DNA from: DASYLJ01 sp036009625
GTDB lineage: Bacteria; Desulfobacterota; Binatia; DP-6
DNA length: 38,333 nt
Assembly (NCBI GenBank): GCA_036009625.1
Contig: DASYLJ010000065.1
Location: 1-38,333, forward strand
Direction: 5' to 3'
Notes under the pieces: model-generated
Database searches by the model: none
What the model saw: the letters and a program-made list of their open reading frames with translations, nothing else
Told to the model about the DNA's origin: nothing
Position numbers and translations under genes: made by a program
Part shown: positions 24,406 to 33,402 of the stretch, in pieces
Position numbering within the stretch: the stretch's first letter is position 1
Layout of the letters: every line of letters starts with the position of its first letter

Positions 24406-25968
24406 ATGGTCGCGCCACCATGCCTGCATCCCGAACCAGGCGCACATGACCGGCATCCCGGTCGAGGTGCCGGCGACCTGACGCGCATCGTCGCCTTGGC
24501 CCTGGCCGTCGTCGGCGGCATCGCGTTGCGTTGGGTGCACCTCGGCACACCGAGCCTGTGGTGGGACGAGATCGTCGAGATCGCGATGGCGCAGGTCGGT
24601 GGCGTCGCCGACGTCCTGTTCGTCGTACGTCACGGCGTACCGCCGGGCGCGGGCAACGCCGGCGCCATGCCGCTCGACTATCTCCTGCTCCACGCCTGGC
24701 TGGCTGCGACGTCGTTCCCCGCGCCCGAGCACCTCGAGACGTACTTCCGCTTTCCTGCGTTCGTCTGGAGCGCGGCAGCGTTGGTCGTCTTCGCGCTCTT
24801 CGCTCGACGGCATCTCGACGCCGACGTGGGCCTCGTCGCGACGGTGCTTTTCGCCGTCTCCGTACCGCTGGTGCTCTACGCCGCGGAGGTGCGGTTCTAT
24901 GCGCTCCTCGTGCTCGTCACGGTGGGACACGTGTGGGCGTTCGCGCGCCTGCTCGATGCCCCGGCGGCAACGGGACGCTGGGTCGTGTGGCTCGCCGTCG
25001 CGTGCGCCAGCGTGCTCACCGGCGTGCTCTCGGTCATTCCGCTCGCGGCCGAGCTGGTCGTCCTGTTCGCACGGTCGCGGCGCGCGTTGGTGGTGGCCTT
25101 GCCGCTGGTGGCGCTGGTGCTCTGGCTCGCGTTGCCGTCGCTCGGTGTCACGTTCGGGCGGCCGTCGAGCGCGCGACCTGGACTGCTCGCGACGGTCGGA
25201 TCGGTGATGCAGTTCCTCGCCTGGGGCTACTGGATTCTGCTGGCCGGATTCGTGGCTGGTGTCGTCCTCGGCTGGCGCCGTCCGCTCGTCGTCGCGCTCG
25301 TCCTGAGCTTCGTGGCCATTCCGGTCGTCACGCTCCTCGCCGACGCGAAGACGTACTACGTCCATCCCCGTCACCTGATCTTCCTGCTCCCGGCGTTCGT
25401 GATCGTGGTGGCACTCGGGCTGGTCGGCGTCGCGCGCGCGGTGGTGGGTGCGCGCTGTGCTGGCATTGCCGCGGTGACGCTCGTGATCGCACTGCAGGGC
25501 CCGACGATCGTGCGCTACGTCGTCGATCCGAATCCGTTCTTCGCACGCACCAAGACGCTGCACGACGTGCGCGGTGTCGTTGCGCCGCTGGGCGCCGTGC
25601 CCACGGGGACGACGTGGCTGCTCCTTGCCGAGCGCGAGTCGGTGACGAACGCCGTGGTCGACGCCTATCTCCGCTGGTGGCGTCTCGCCGATCGCGTCGC
25701 GTTCCGCGGTACGCGCGAGGTGCCAGCAGCGTTGCGGCTCCTCGCGGATCCGAACGTGCCGTTGGAGCGACTGGCGGGGTCACCGCTGGCGACCGTGCCG
25801 GTGGGACTGACCCCGGACCTGCGGCGCGTCCTTGGCATCACCGCCGACGTCGTCCCGCCGCGCGCGGTGGATGGTGTCACGGTGGTGGCCTGGGAGGCGC
25901 CGGCCGTTGCTCCCGAGGCGTCACTCACCCGACGTGTGTTGCCGGGAGCGTGGGTCTTCGAGCGTTGA
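24406..25968 (+). CDS. Polytopic GT39-like membrane glycosyltransferase
   Basis: A 520-residue integral membrane protein with about ten to twelve hydrophobic segments. LWWDEIVEIAMAQ after the first helix is the acidic-loop signature of the ArnT/PMT-like GT-C group, and a charged C-terminal domain (about residues 390-520) follows the last helix. The likely role is transfer of a sugar from a polyprenyl-phosphate carrier to an envelope acceptor. The start is uncertain: the ATG at 24406 adds about 30 hydrophilic residues before helix 1, and a TTG at 24499 would start at the helix. It is separated from the barrel gene by 38 bases and may or may not share its transcript. Confidence 0.75.
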   Translation: MVAPPCLHPEPGAHDRHPGRGAGDLTRIVALALAVVGGIALRWVHLGTPSLWWDEIVEIAMAQVGGVADVLFVVRHGVPPGAGNAGAMPLDYLLLHAWLAATSFPAPEHLETYFRFPAFVWSAAALVVFALFARRHLDADVGLVATVLFAVSVPLVLYAAEVRFYALLVLVTVGHVWAFARLLDAPAATGRWVVWLAVACASVLTGVLSVIPLAAELVVLFARSRRALVVALPLVALVLWLALPSLGVTFGRPSSARPGLLATVGSVMQFLAWGYWILLAGFVAGVVLGWRRPLVVALVLSFVAIPVVTLLADAKTYYVHPRHLIFLLPAFVIVVALGLVGVARAVVGARCAGIAAVTLVIALQGPTIVRYVVDPNPFFARTKTLHDVRGVVAPLGAVPTGTTWLLLAERESVTNAVVDAYLRWWRLADRVAFRGTREVPAALRLLADPNVPLERLAGSPLATVPVGLTPDLRRVLGITADVVPPRAVDGVTVVAWEAPAVAPEASLTRRVLPGAWVFER

Positions 25969-25996
25969 CGACGCCCGGACGGCTGCGTGCTCCCCT

Positions 25997-26856
25997 CTAG
26001 GTGGCGAGCAGCGTGATCAGCAGCAACACGAAGCGATAACCCAGCAGTATGGCGGCGGCGGCGATGGCGAGACCGCATGCCGTCAGCGCGCGCACCACAC
26101 CACGCGCGCCGTAGACCTTGCCCATGGCGACGTACAGGTACGTCGCGCACGCGGCCAGGTTGACGACGGACAGGGCGTGGTCGATGGGCGCGGCAGCCAA
26201 TCCGCCGCCGCCCGCCGCGACGTCGATCGCCGCGACCGCCAATGCAGCACAGAACAGCAGCAGCAGAAACGCATAGACGTGGAGCGCGAACACGACGTGG
26301 ATGCCGAACGGTTGCCGGCTTCGCCGGAACACGAGGGGGAGCAGGGCAGCGAAGGGCAGCACCATCACGATGATCAACGATTTGCCGTACAGCACGACGG
26401 CGTGGTCGAAGACCGGCGCGTACTGCTCGAGCGTCGTCCCGCGCGCCGCCAGACGGTGCGACACCAGACGCTGTGCGACGGCGCCCCAGTCCTGGCCGTG
26501 CAGGTGGGACTCGAGCGTCGACGGCACGACGTTGGTGTTGGTCAGGGACTGCATCGTGAAGAAGAGCACGTTGGCGACGAGGAAGAGCTGAATCGGACCA
26601 GGTACGGGAGTCGCCGGCCCTCCCGATATGCCACCGTCAGGTCACCCGGGCGGGCCACCAGACATCGCAGGCTGCGGATGAGCCGGCCGTCGACGTCGAT
26701 CAACGCGCGGACGAACTGGTCGAGCAGGGCGGTGAAGGTGAGATCACGTGTGCTTGGCGACCGCTCGCCGCATGCCGGACAGAACGGCGTCGACATCGGC
26801 GCGCGACACGTCGGGCACAGCCCCGCGTCGACGGCCGTCACGGGGGAAAGGTCCAT
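25997..26856 (-). pseudogene. DUF3667-family membrane protein gene, split by a one-base frameshift
   Basis: Two overlapping minus-strand frames make one DUF3667 protein. The first (26856 downward) has the zinc-ribbon pair CPTCRAPM and CPACGE, then LLDQFVRALIDVDGRL and GRRLPYLV. The second continues PIQLFLVANVLFFTMQS and encodes the membrane helices to the stop at 25997. Joining LPYLV to PIQLF needs one extra C in the minus-strand run GTCCGATT, near 26596. Restored, the product would be 286 residues. This is either a recent inactivating deletion or a sequencing/assembly error. The gene converges on the GT39-like gene and is divergent from the glutaminase gene. The function of the family is unknown. 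Confidence 0.75.
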
Positions 26857-26951
26857 GTGGTCACGTCACCTCGGGATACCCACTAGCCCGTGGGGTGCCC
26901 ATCTGGCGAGCCTCGCTGGGCGACGTCGCGGCGACGGTGATAGCACGAGGC

Positions 26952-27992
26952 ATGACGACCATCGTACGCCGCGTCCCTGGCCGGATCGCCGGCTGCCTCG
27001 TCGTGGTGGTCGCCCTGTCGTGCCTCGTGGGTGCGGCGTGGGCGCAGGTGCCCGCGAAGACGGACGTCGAGAACGCGCTCGCGGCGGCGCATGCGAAGTA
27101 CGCTGGCCTCGACGAGGGAAAGAACGCCGACTACATCCCCGCGCTCGCCGCGGTGCCATCGACGCTCTTCGGCATCGTCGTCGTCACGGTGGACGGACAG
27201 GTCTACGGCATCGGCGACATCGACCGGCAGTTCTCGATCCAGTCGATCTCGAAGGTCTTCACCATGGCCCAGGTGCTGCAGGAGAGCGGCGAGGCGGCGA
27301 TCGAGAACAGCGTCGGCGTCGATGCGACCGGGCGGGTGTTCAACTCCATCGAGGCCGTCGAGCAGTTCAAGGGCCACGAGATGAACGCGTTCGTGAACCC
27401 CGGCGCCATCGCTACGACGAGCATGGTGACGGGCGCCGACGCGACCGCGATCTGGGCCAAGATCATCGGCCTCTACGGCGCGTTCGCCGGCCGCGAGCTG
27501 CAGGTGAACCAGGAGGTCTACGACTCCGAGTCGGCCACCAACCAGCGCAACCAGGCCATCGGCATGCTGATGTTCGCCTACGGCCTCATCAAGGCCAACC
27601 CGTCGCAGGCGACCGACCTGTACACGCGGCAGTGCTCCGTGAACGTCGACGCGAAAGACCTCGCCACCATGGCGGCCACCCTCGCCAACGGCGGCACCAA
27701 TCCGGTGACGAAGACGAAGGTCATCGATGCCCGACACGTGCCCGGCATCCTCGCCGTCATGGCCACCGCCGGCCTCTACGACGACTCGGGCAAGTGGCTG
27801 TTCACGACCGGCCTGCCGGCGAAGAGCGGTGTGGGCGGGGGCATCATCGCGGTGTCGCCTGGTCGGTTCGGCATCGCCGCCTTCTCTCCGCCGCTCGACG
27901 CCGCCGGCAACAGCGTGCGCGCGCAGAAGGCGATCGCCGACGTCTCGAGCGCGCTCGGGGGGAATCCCTACGCCGTGACGCCTCGCCAGTGA
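26952..27992 (+). CDS. Glutaminase with an export signal
   Basis: A 346-residue serine-dependent glutaminase (GlsA family) that hydrolyses glutamine to glutamate and ammonia. The SXXK nucleophile/base pair is S98-I-S-K101 within QFSIQSISKVF. Other family segments are GHEMNAFVNPGAIATTSMV and the AKSGVGGGIIAVSPG loop near the C terminus. Unlike the cytosolic enzymes of this family in E. coli, it begins with a Sec-type leader (RIAGCLVVVVALSCLVGAAWAQ), so it should act in the periplasm. The start is the ATG at 26952; longer readings upstream overlap the DUF3667 gene antisense. It converges on the 412-residue protein gene with four bases between the stops. Confidence 0.92.
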   Translation: MTTIVRRVPGRIAGCLVVVVALSCLVGAAWAQVPAKTDVENALAAAHAKYAGLDEGKNADYIPALAAVPSTLFGIVVVTVDGQVYGIGDIDRQFSIQSISKVFTMAQVLQESGEAAIENSVGVDATGRVFNSIEAVEQFKGHEMNAFVNPGAIATTSMVTGADATAIWAKIIGLYGAFAGRELQVNQEVYDSESATNQRNQAIGMLMFAYGLIKANPSQATDLYTRQCSVNVDAKDLATMAATLANGGTNPVTKTKVIDARHVPGILAVMATAGLYDDSGKWLFTTGLPAKSGVGGGIIAVSPGRFGIAAFSPPLDAAGNSVRAQKAIADVSSALGGNPYAVTPRQ

Positions 27993-27996
27993 TTCG

Positions 27997-29235
27997 TCAG
28001 CGTGCGTTTTCGACGACCGTCCAGCCGAGCTTCTCGAAGCCGCTCTTCGCCATCGGCGTCATGCGTCCCGTGATGCGGGCCTCGCGTGTCGGCGCCTTCA
28101 GGTCGGCACGGTTGGCGAAGCGCGCGACGCGGGACGTCCAGGACACGTAGTCGACGGCTCCCGGGACGACGATGCCGCCATCGGCGTCGCGAGCGAACAC
28201 CGTGCCGACGGCGTCGATCTCGGTGAGCGGATGCTCCGCGTGGCGCGCCGCCAGCATGCGGACGGCGCGCACCAGGAACAGCCCCTGATCCGTGGTGGCC
28301 GCGGTGCCGGCGAGGGCGACCACCGCGGGACGCCCCTTCACGCCGCCGAGCGCCTCGAGATGCCGGATCAGCTCGGTCTGCAGGCTGAGCGTGAATCCCT
28401 TCGCCCGCTGCAGTGCGCGCACCGACCCGTCGCCGACGCCCATGGCGCGGAGCGCGTTCTCGTTGCGCACGATCAGATCGCCGCGCGGGGTGTCGTAGAC
28501 GAGGTCACGGGTCGCGCTGGTCCCGGTGATGATGATCGACGCCGGCACCATGACCGAGATCAGCGTGTTCAGCCCGACGCGGCCGTAGAACGCGACCTTC
28601 GCGAACTCCTCGAGCTTCGCCGACAGGGCGGCGTTGGTGGTGTACGGATCGACGCCGAGCTGCTTCGCGAGCTTGCGGCGCTCCTGCTCCAGGCCCAAGG
28701 CGTCCGCCGCCGCTTGGCCGGTACTCTCTGCGGTCGCCTTCGCGCGTTGCGTGCCCGAGCCACGGTCGTCGGTGGCGGTGTCGTAGAGCCGCTTGCCGCC
28801 GGCCTCGACGCGGTCGAAGAAGCGTCCGAGCCCGCTCGGGATGCCCTTGGCCGTCTCCACCGGATGCGTCACCATCTGCGCGGCGGCTTTCACCGGCCGC
28901 TTCGCCGTTTCGGCGAGCGCATGGGTGAAGGTGTCGGTCTTGCTCGCCTTCGACAGCTCGCGCAGCGCCGGCAGCTCGGACACCCGGAGCGCCAGCGTCT
29001 CGACGCCGTGGACCTCGAACGTGCCGACGTCGGAACGGAGCCGGAAGAGGGTGGTGAGCCCGTCGGTCGGCACGGCGTCGTCGACGTGGAAGCCATTGCC
29101 CTTCACGAGATCCGCGGGCGCGGCGGCGGCGGCGCGGAGCGTCGGTGGTGTCTCGAATCGGTCGGCCGACCAGGCGATCCGTCCGAGCGGTGCGATCGCG
29201 GTGAGCACCAGGGCCGTGGCGAGACGGCGATGCAT
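27997..29235 (-). CDS. Exported protein of unknown function, downstream of the alkylsulfatase
   Basis: A 412-residue protein with a signal peptide (ALVLTAIAPLGRIAWSA). The middle (about residues 95-180) is Lys/Ala/Thr-rich and likely helical (MVTHPVETAKGIPSGLGRFF, then a segment around KRLYDTATDD). One hydrophobic stretch (NTLISVMVPASIIITG) may be a membrane or core helix. I do not recognise the family. A near-perfect ribosome-binding site, AAGGAGG, sits five bases before the ATG, and the gene begins 13 bases after the alkylsulfatase stop, so the two are cotranscribed. A role with the sulfatase at the envelope is possible, but only from position. Confidence 0.75.
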   Translation of the reverse strand: MHRRLATALVLTAIAPLGRIAWSADRFETPPTLRAAAAAPADLVKGNGFHVDDAVPTDGLTTLFRLRSDVGTFEVHGVETLALRVSELPALRELSKASKTDTFTHALAETAKRPVKAAAQMVTHPVETAKGIPSGLGRFFDRVEAGGKRLYDTATDDRGSGTQRAKATAESTGQAAADALGLEQERRKLAKQLGVDPYTTNAALSAKLEEFAKVAFYGRVGLNTLISVMVPASIIITGTSATRDLVYDTPRGDLIVRNENALRAMGVGDGSVRALQRAKGFTLSLQTELIRHLEALGGVKGRPAVVALAGTAATTDQGLFLVRAVRMLAARHAEHPLTEIDAVGTVFARDADGGIVVPGAVDYVSWTSRVARFANRADLKAPTREARITGRMTPMAKSGFEKLGWTVVENAR

Positions 29236-29248
29236 GGGACCTCCTTGG

Positions 29249-31228
29249 TCAGGGCGTCACGATCGCGAACGGTTCACTCGGTCGCTCGAGTAGCATCAGG
29301 AGCGACAGCAGCGCCATGCGGCTGCCGTCGACCTGCAGCTCGTCGGAGAACACCAGCTCGCGCAGGCTCGACTGCCCGGTGATGAGCCGCACGAGGAAAG
29401 GGCGGCTCAACGTCACCGTGGCGGAGGCATTCGGATCGGGCGCGCGCTTCGACGCGTGCAGCACCGCGTTCTGCAGCGAGAGCACCCAGGTTTCGCCGAG
29501 ATCGCTGAACGTCATGTTGATGATCGTGTCCTTGCCGTCGGCGGCGGGCCCGTCGACGCGCGCGGCGAGCGACGCGAAGAAGTCCTGCAGCGGCAGGTGC
29601 AGCAGGAGGTCGGCCGCTGCGGCCGGCGTTGCCGCCGACGGCTGCACCCCGTGGCGCAGCTCGAAGGCGCCGGTCAGGTATTCGTCGCGCCACGGGCCCG
29701 ACTCGGCCTGATAGCCGAGCTGATCGTAGGTGGCGGCGAGCTGCTCGCGAGCCCCGGTGTTCTTCGGGTCGGCGAACACGACGTGGTTCAGCAGCGTCGC
29801 GGCCCAGCGATACTCGCCGCGGCCAGCGGCCTCGGCCGCGCGCCGTATCACCGCGTCCGCACCCCCCATCGCCTCGACGTAGCGTGTGGACGACTCGGTC
29901 GGCGGCAGCGGGTCGAGGTTGGCGGGATTGCCGTCGTACCAGCCGAAGTAGTTCTGGTAGACGGCCTTGGCGTTGTGACGGACGGTTCCGTAGTAGCCGC
30001 GGCTGGCGAACACGTTGCGGAGCGACGGTGGCAGCTCGAGCTGCTCGGCGATCTCCTGCGGGGTGGCGCCGCCATTGGCGAGGCGCAGCGTCTGGTCGTG
30101 CAGGTAGCGGTAGGTGTCGCGCTGCTGCTCGAGGTAGGTGCGCACGCGAACCCGGTCCCACACCGGCCAGTGGTGGCTCGCGAACACGATCTCGGCATCG
30201 GGGAACAGCGTGATCGCCTCGTCGATGTAGGCGCTCCAGCGCAGGGCATCGCGGACCTTGGCGCCGCGCAGCGTGTAGAGGTTGTGCAGCGTGTGCGACG
30301 TGATCTCGGCAGCGCAGAACGCCTTCGCGTCGGGCAGGTAGAACGTCAGCTCCGCGGGTGCCTCCGAGCCGGGGACGTACTGGAAGACGAAGGGCACGCC
30401 GTCGATGTCCATCGGCTGCGGCGTGTGGTCGACCAGCTCCGTCGGCTCGGTGATCGAGAGTGCCCCGCGCGACGGACCCTTGCCGAGCCCCGTGTCGACG
30501 TGACCGCGCGGGCTGCGCGCCAGCGGCATGCCGTACATGAACGTCGCGCGCCGGCCCATGGCGAGGCCGGCGAGGACGTTCTCGCTGGTGGCCTCCTCGA
30601 TGAAGCCCTTCGGCGCGATGATGCGCACGCCGGCGCGCGCGGCGGCGTCGGGCAGCACGCCGTCGATGCCGCCGAAGTGATCGACGTGGCTGTGCGTGAA
30701 GATGACGGCGCGGATCGGCTGCGTGCCGAGCTGGCGGCGCGCCAGCGCGAGCGCCGCGGCCGCCGTCTCGCGCGAGCCGAGGGGATCGACGACGATCCAG
30801 CCGGTCGTGCCGGCGATGATCGTCATGTTGGCGAGATCGTAGCCGCGTACCTGGTGGATGCCCGGTGCCACCTCGAAGAGCCCGTGCAGCCCGTTGAGCT
30901 TCGCCTGTCGCCACAGGCTCGGGTTCACGCTCGCCGGTGGGTCGCCGGTGACGAAGTCGTAGTCCGTGGTGTTCCACACGCGCCGACCGTTCGCGTCGGT
31001 GATCTCGACGTCGGGGTCGCTGGCGACGAGGCCGCGACGCGCGTCCTCGAAGTCCTGCTGGTCGGCGAGCGGGAGCGACTCGGCGACGGCGCTGTTGGCG
31101 GCGGCGGTGCGCTGGCTCGGGGCGGTGTGTCCCTGCGCGTCGGCGTCGCTGGCCGTCGGCGGGGCCTGTGGCCGGTCGCAGGCTGCGGCCAGCACGAGAA
31201 GGGCGAGGAGTACGCGTCGTGACCGCAC
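29249..31228 (-). CDS. Alkylsulfatase (BDS1/SdsA1-like metallo-beta-lactamase fold), lipoprotein
   Basis: A 659-residue enzyme. The leader RRVLLALLVLAAAC ends in a lipobox with Cys17. The metallo-beta-lactamase domain carries HSHVDH (His179, His181, Asp183, His184), further metal ligands in CAAEITSHTLHNLYTL and ASHHWPVWD, then an alpha-helical dimerisation part (RGYYGTVRHNAKAVYQNYFG) and a C-terminal SCP2-like domain. This is the full layout of type III linear alkylsulfatases, which cleave primary alkyl sulfates such as SDS to alcohol and sulfate. The GTG at 31228 is chosen because an upstream ATG at 31309 would overlap the previous gene and bury the lipobox leader. The lipid anchor places it at the envelope. 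Confidence 0.92.
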   Translation of the reverse strand: MRSRRVLLALLVLAAACDRPQAPPTASDADAQGHTAPSQRTAAANSAVAESLPLADQQDFEDARRGLVASDPDVEITDANGRRVWNTTDYDFVTGDPPASVNPSLWRQAKLNGLHGLFEVAPGIHQVRGYDLANMTIIAGTTGWIVVDPLGSRETAAAALALARRQLGTQPIRAVIFTHSHVDHFGGIDGVLPDAAARAGVRIIAPKGFIEEATSENVLAGLAMGRRATFMYGMPLARSPRGHVDTGLGKGPSRGALSITEPTELVDHTPQPMDIDGVPFVFQYVPGSEAPAELTFYLPDAKAFCAAEITSHTLHNLYTLRGAKVRDALRWSAYIDEAITLFPDAEIVFASHHWPVWDRVRVRTYLEQQRDTYRYLHDQTLRLANGGATPQEIAEQLELPPSLRNVFASRGYYGTVRHNAKAVYQNYFGWYDGNPANLDPLPPTESSTRYVEAMGGADAVIRRAAEAAGRGEYRWAATLLNHVVFADPKNTGAREQLAATYDQLGYQAESGPWRDEYLTGAFELRHGVQPSAATPAAAADLLLHLPLQDFFASLAARVDGPAADGKDTIINMTFSDLGETWVLSLQNAVLHASKRAPDPNASATVTLSRPFLVRLITGQSSLRELVFSDELQVDGSRMALLSLLMLLERPSEPFAIVTP

Positions 31229-31241
31229 GTTCGAGTATCGA

Positions 31242-31493
31242 TCAGCGTCGGTCGGCTCGGATGCGAGCGATGATACGGTCACGGGTATCCGCATCGAAGT
31301 CCGTGCCATACAGCCGAAGAAAAAGAGCGACGCCTCGCTCCGTGTCGCCGGCGAGCGCGTCGGACAACCCAGCGATGACCATGCGGCGCGCCGAGTCGAA
31401 CATCGAGCACGCCATCTGTAGGCGCTCGCCGCCCGACTTTTCCATCAGCAGGCTGCGATAGCGGGCAGCGACCTCCTCGGACGTGTCCGTCAT
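31242..31493 (-). CDS. Small helical partner of the nucleotidyltransferase
   Basis: An 83-residue, mostly helical protein: YRSLLMEKSGGERLQMACSM, then FDSARRMVIAGLSDAL and RLYGTDFDADTRDRIIARI. I recall similar small proteins, without known function, encoded beside nucleotidyltransferases in other bacteria. The ATG overlaps the stop of the nucleotidyltransferase gene (ATGA), so the pair is made together. It could be an antitoxin-like or regulatory subunit; the sequence has no known domain that shows this. The alkylsulfatase starts 13 bases downstream. Confidence 0.75.
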   Translation of the reverse strand: MTDTSEEVAARYRSLLMEKSGGERLQMACSMFDSARRMVIAGLSDALAGDTERGVALFLRLYGTDFDADTRDRIIARIRADRR

Positions 31494-32035
31494 CGGCGCG
31501 CTGCCTCGAGAAGCTCGCCCAGATCCAGTGCCGCGATCCAATGATCGAAGTAGCTCCGATCGAGATCGGGCACGCTGTCCAAGAGATTCTTGACGTCGCG
31601 CAGCTGCATCTCGGAACGGGAATCGCGCGCCCAGTCGAGCTTGGAAAGGATGAGGTCCTCCGGTGCCACCAGGCTCAACCGAACGCCGTCGATCGTGACC
31701 TGGCGACGGCGATCGAACTCCGTACGACGATACGCCGATGTCTTCCGCACGATGAAATCGACCTTGACGATCAATGTCGAATGGATGGCGTTGAACATGC
31801 CGCAATGCTCGACCGCGTCGTGCGCGGTCCGATCGTCGAGGTAGAAGTCCGGCGCCATCGCAGCAACGAATACGTCCGCCTGCGAGTGCCCGAGCTCGAC
31901 GACGATGTCGATGTCCCGGGTCATCCGTGGCTGGGCATAGTAGCCCATCGCCACGGAGCCGCTCAGCATGTAGGCGATGCCCGCGGCATCGAGCCGCGAC
32001 GCCACCATCGAGAGGACCGTGAACTCGTCGCTCAT
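31490..32035 (-). CDS. Nucleotidyltransferase-fold protein (AbiEii/DUF6036-like)
   Basis: A 181-residue protein with the minimal nucleotidyltransferase signature LSGSVAMGYYAQPRMTRDIDIVVEL (GS, then DxD around residue 45) and a third acidic residue in KVDFIVRK. LVAPEDLILSKLDWARDSRSEMQLRDVKNLL is the conserved C-terminal helix region of this group. Such proteins often transfer nucleotides to RNA or protein targets and include toxins of two-gene modules. The ATG at 32035 removes a non-conserved upstream reading. It is divergent from the LigD-type polymerase gene by 59 bases and coupled to the 83-residue partner. Confidence 0.8.
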   Translation of the reverse strand: MSDEFTVLSMVASRLDAAGIAYMLSGSVAMGYYAQPRMTRDIDIVVELGHSQADVFVAAMAPDFYLDDRTAHDAVEHCGMFNAIHSTLIVKVDFIVRKTSAYRRTEFDRRRQVTIDGVRLSLVAPEDLILSKLDWARDSRSEMQLRDVKNLLDSVPDLDRSYFDHWIAALDLGELLEAARR

Positions 32036-32094
32036 CTGCTGGGCGGGGTCGATACCAACCGCACGGCGGTGGCACAACCCTGGCCGCCGCGCGT

Positions 32095-33402
32095 ATGCTC
32101 GCCCCCGTGCCGAGCAAGCGCGAACACGTCGTCCTCGACGTCGCCGGCCGCGAGGTGACGATCTCGAACCCGGCGAAGGTCTACTTCCCGGCCGCCGGCG
32201 TCACCAAGCTCGACGTCGTGCAGTACTACCTCGCCGTCGCCGACGGCGCGCTCCGCGGTGCCGGTGGTCGGCCGAACGTGTTGGTGCGCTACGCCGACGG
32301 CATCGAGGGCGAGTTCTTCTACCAGAAGCGCGCGCCGGCGCAGCGACCGGATTGGGTCGAGGTCGTGGCACTGCAGTTCCCGTCCGGCCGCACCGCCGAG
32401 GAGGTTGTCCCCCGCGATGCCGCGGCACTGGCATGGATGGCGAACCTCGGCTGCCTCGAGCTGCATCCGCACCCGGTGCGCGCCGACGACCTCGATCATC
32501 CCGACGAGCTGCGCATCGACCTCGACCCGATGCCGGGCATCGAGTGGCCGCAGATCCAGGACGTGGCGCGCGTCGTGCGCGAGGTGCTCGTCGACGTCGG
32601 GCTGGTGGGCTGGCCGAAGACGTCGGGCTCGCGCGGCATCCATGTCGTCGTGCGCGTCGAGCGGCGGTGGTCGTTCACGCAGCTGCGCCGCGCCGCGCTC
32701 GCGGTCGCGCGCGACGTCGAGCGACGCGTGCCGGCGCTCGCCACCAGCAAGTGGTGGAAGGAGGAGCGCCACGGCGTGTTCCTCGACTACAACCAGAACG
32801 CCAAGGATCGCACGGTGGCTGCCGCCTACTCGGTGCGTCCGAAGCCCGACGCGCGCGTGTCGGCGCCCGTCACCTGGGACGAGCTGTTCGCGTGCGCGCC
32901 CGAGGACTTCACGCTGCGCACGATGCCGGCGCGATTCGCTGCCATCGGCGATCGGCATGCCGGCATCGATGCGCACGCCGGATCGCTCGACGCCCTGCTC
33001 GAGCTGTCGGCGCGTCAGGAGGCAGAGGGTCTCGGCGACGCGCCCTGGCCGCCGCAGTACGCGAAGCAGCCCGGCGAGCCGCCGCGCGTGCAGCCGTCGC
33101 GGCAGAAGCGCGGTCGTGTGCCGACGAAGCCGCTCATCGAGCTCGCGCGCGCCGTCAGGAAGGACGATGCGCTCGCTGGGCTGGAGCGCTGGAAGCAGCG
33201 CCATCCCGATGTCGTCGAGCACCTGCTGCCCACCGACGTGCTGGTCGATGCGATGCGCGGTCGCTCGTCGACGTGGACCCGCGTCCGCGTGAACCTCGAG
33301 CACGTGCCGGAGGCGCTGCGGCCGGCGCAGGAGCCGCTCGATCCCGACGACGCGCCCGTCAGTCGCGGCGGAAGATCTCCGCGAGCTCGGCCGGCGGAGT
33401 AA
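32095..33402 (+). CDS. LigD-type DNA polymerase/primase domain protein
   Basis: A 435-residue stand-alone polymerase domain of the archaeo-eukaryotic primase superfamily, as found in bacterial LigD. Diagnostic pieces are VTISNPAKVYFPAAGVTKLDVVQYY, NVLVRYADGIEG, the metal-binding LRIDLDPMPG, PKTSGSRGIHVVVRV and DYNQNAKDRTVAAAYSVRP. It carries no ligase or phosphoesterase domain; the C-terminal tail of about 130 residues is basic and variable. The start is ATG 32095 or GTG 32107. It converges on an ATP-dependent ligase gene with 44 bases of 3' overlap, so the separate chains may replace a fused LigD. No Ku gene is seen in the window. Confidence 0.92.
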   Translation: MLAPVPSKREHVVLDVAGREVTISNPAKVYFPAAGVTKLDVVQYYLAVADGALRGAGGRPNVLVRYADGIEGEFFYQKRAPAQRPDWVEVVALQFPSGRTAEEVVPRDAAALAWMANLGCLELHPHPVRADDLDHPDELRIDLDPMPGIEWPQIQDVARVVREVLVDVGLVGWPKTSGSRGIHVVVRVERRWSFTQLRRAALAVARDVERRVPALATSKWWKEERHGVFLDYNQNAKDRTVAAAYSVRPKPDARVSAPVTWDELFACAPEDFTLRTMPARFAAIGDRHAGIDAHAGSLDALLELSARQEAEGLGDAPWPPQYAKQPGEPPRVQPSRQKRGRVPTKPLIELARAVRKDDALAGLERWKQRHPDVVEHLLPTDVLVDAMRGRSSTWTRVRVNLEHVPEALRPAQEPLDPDDAPVSRGGRSPRARPAE

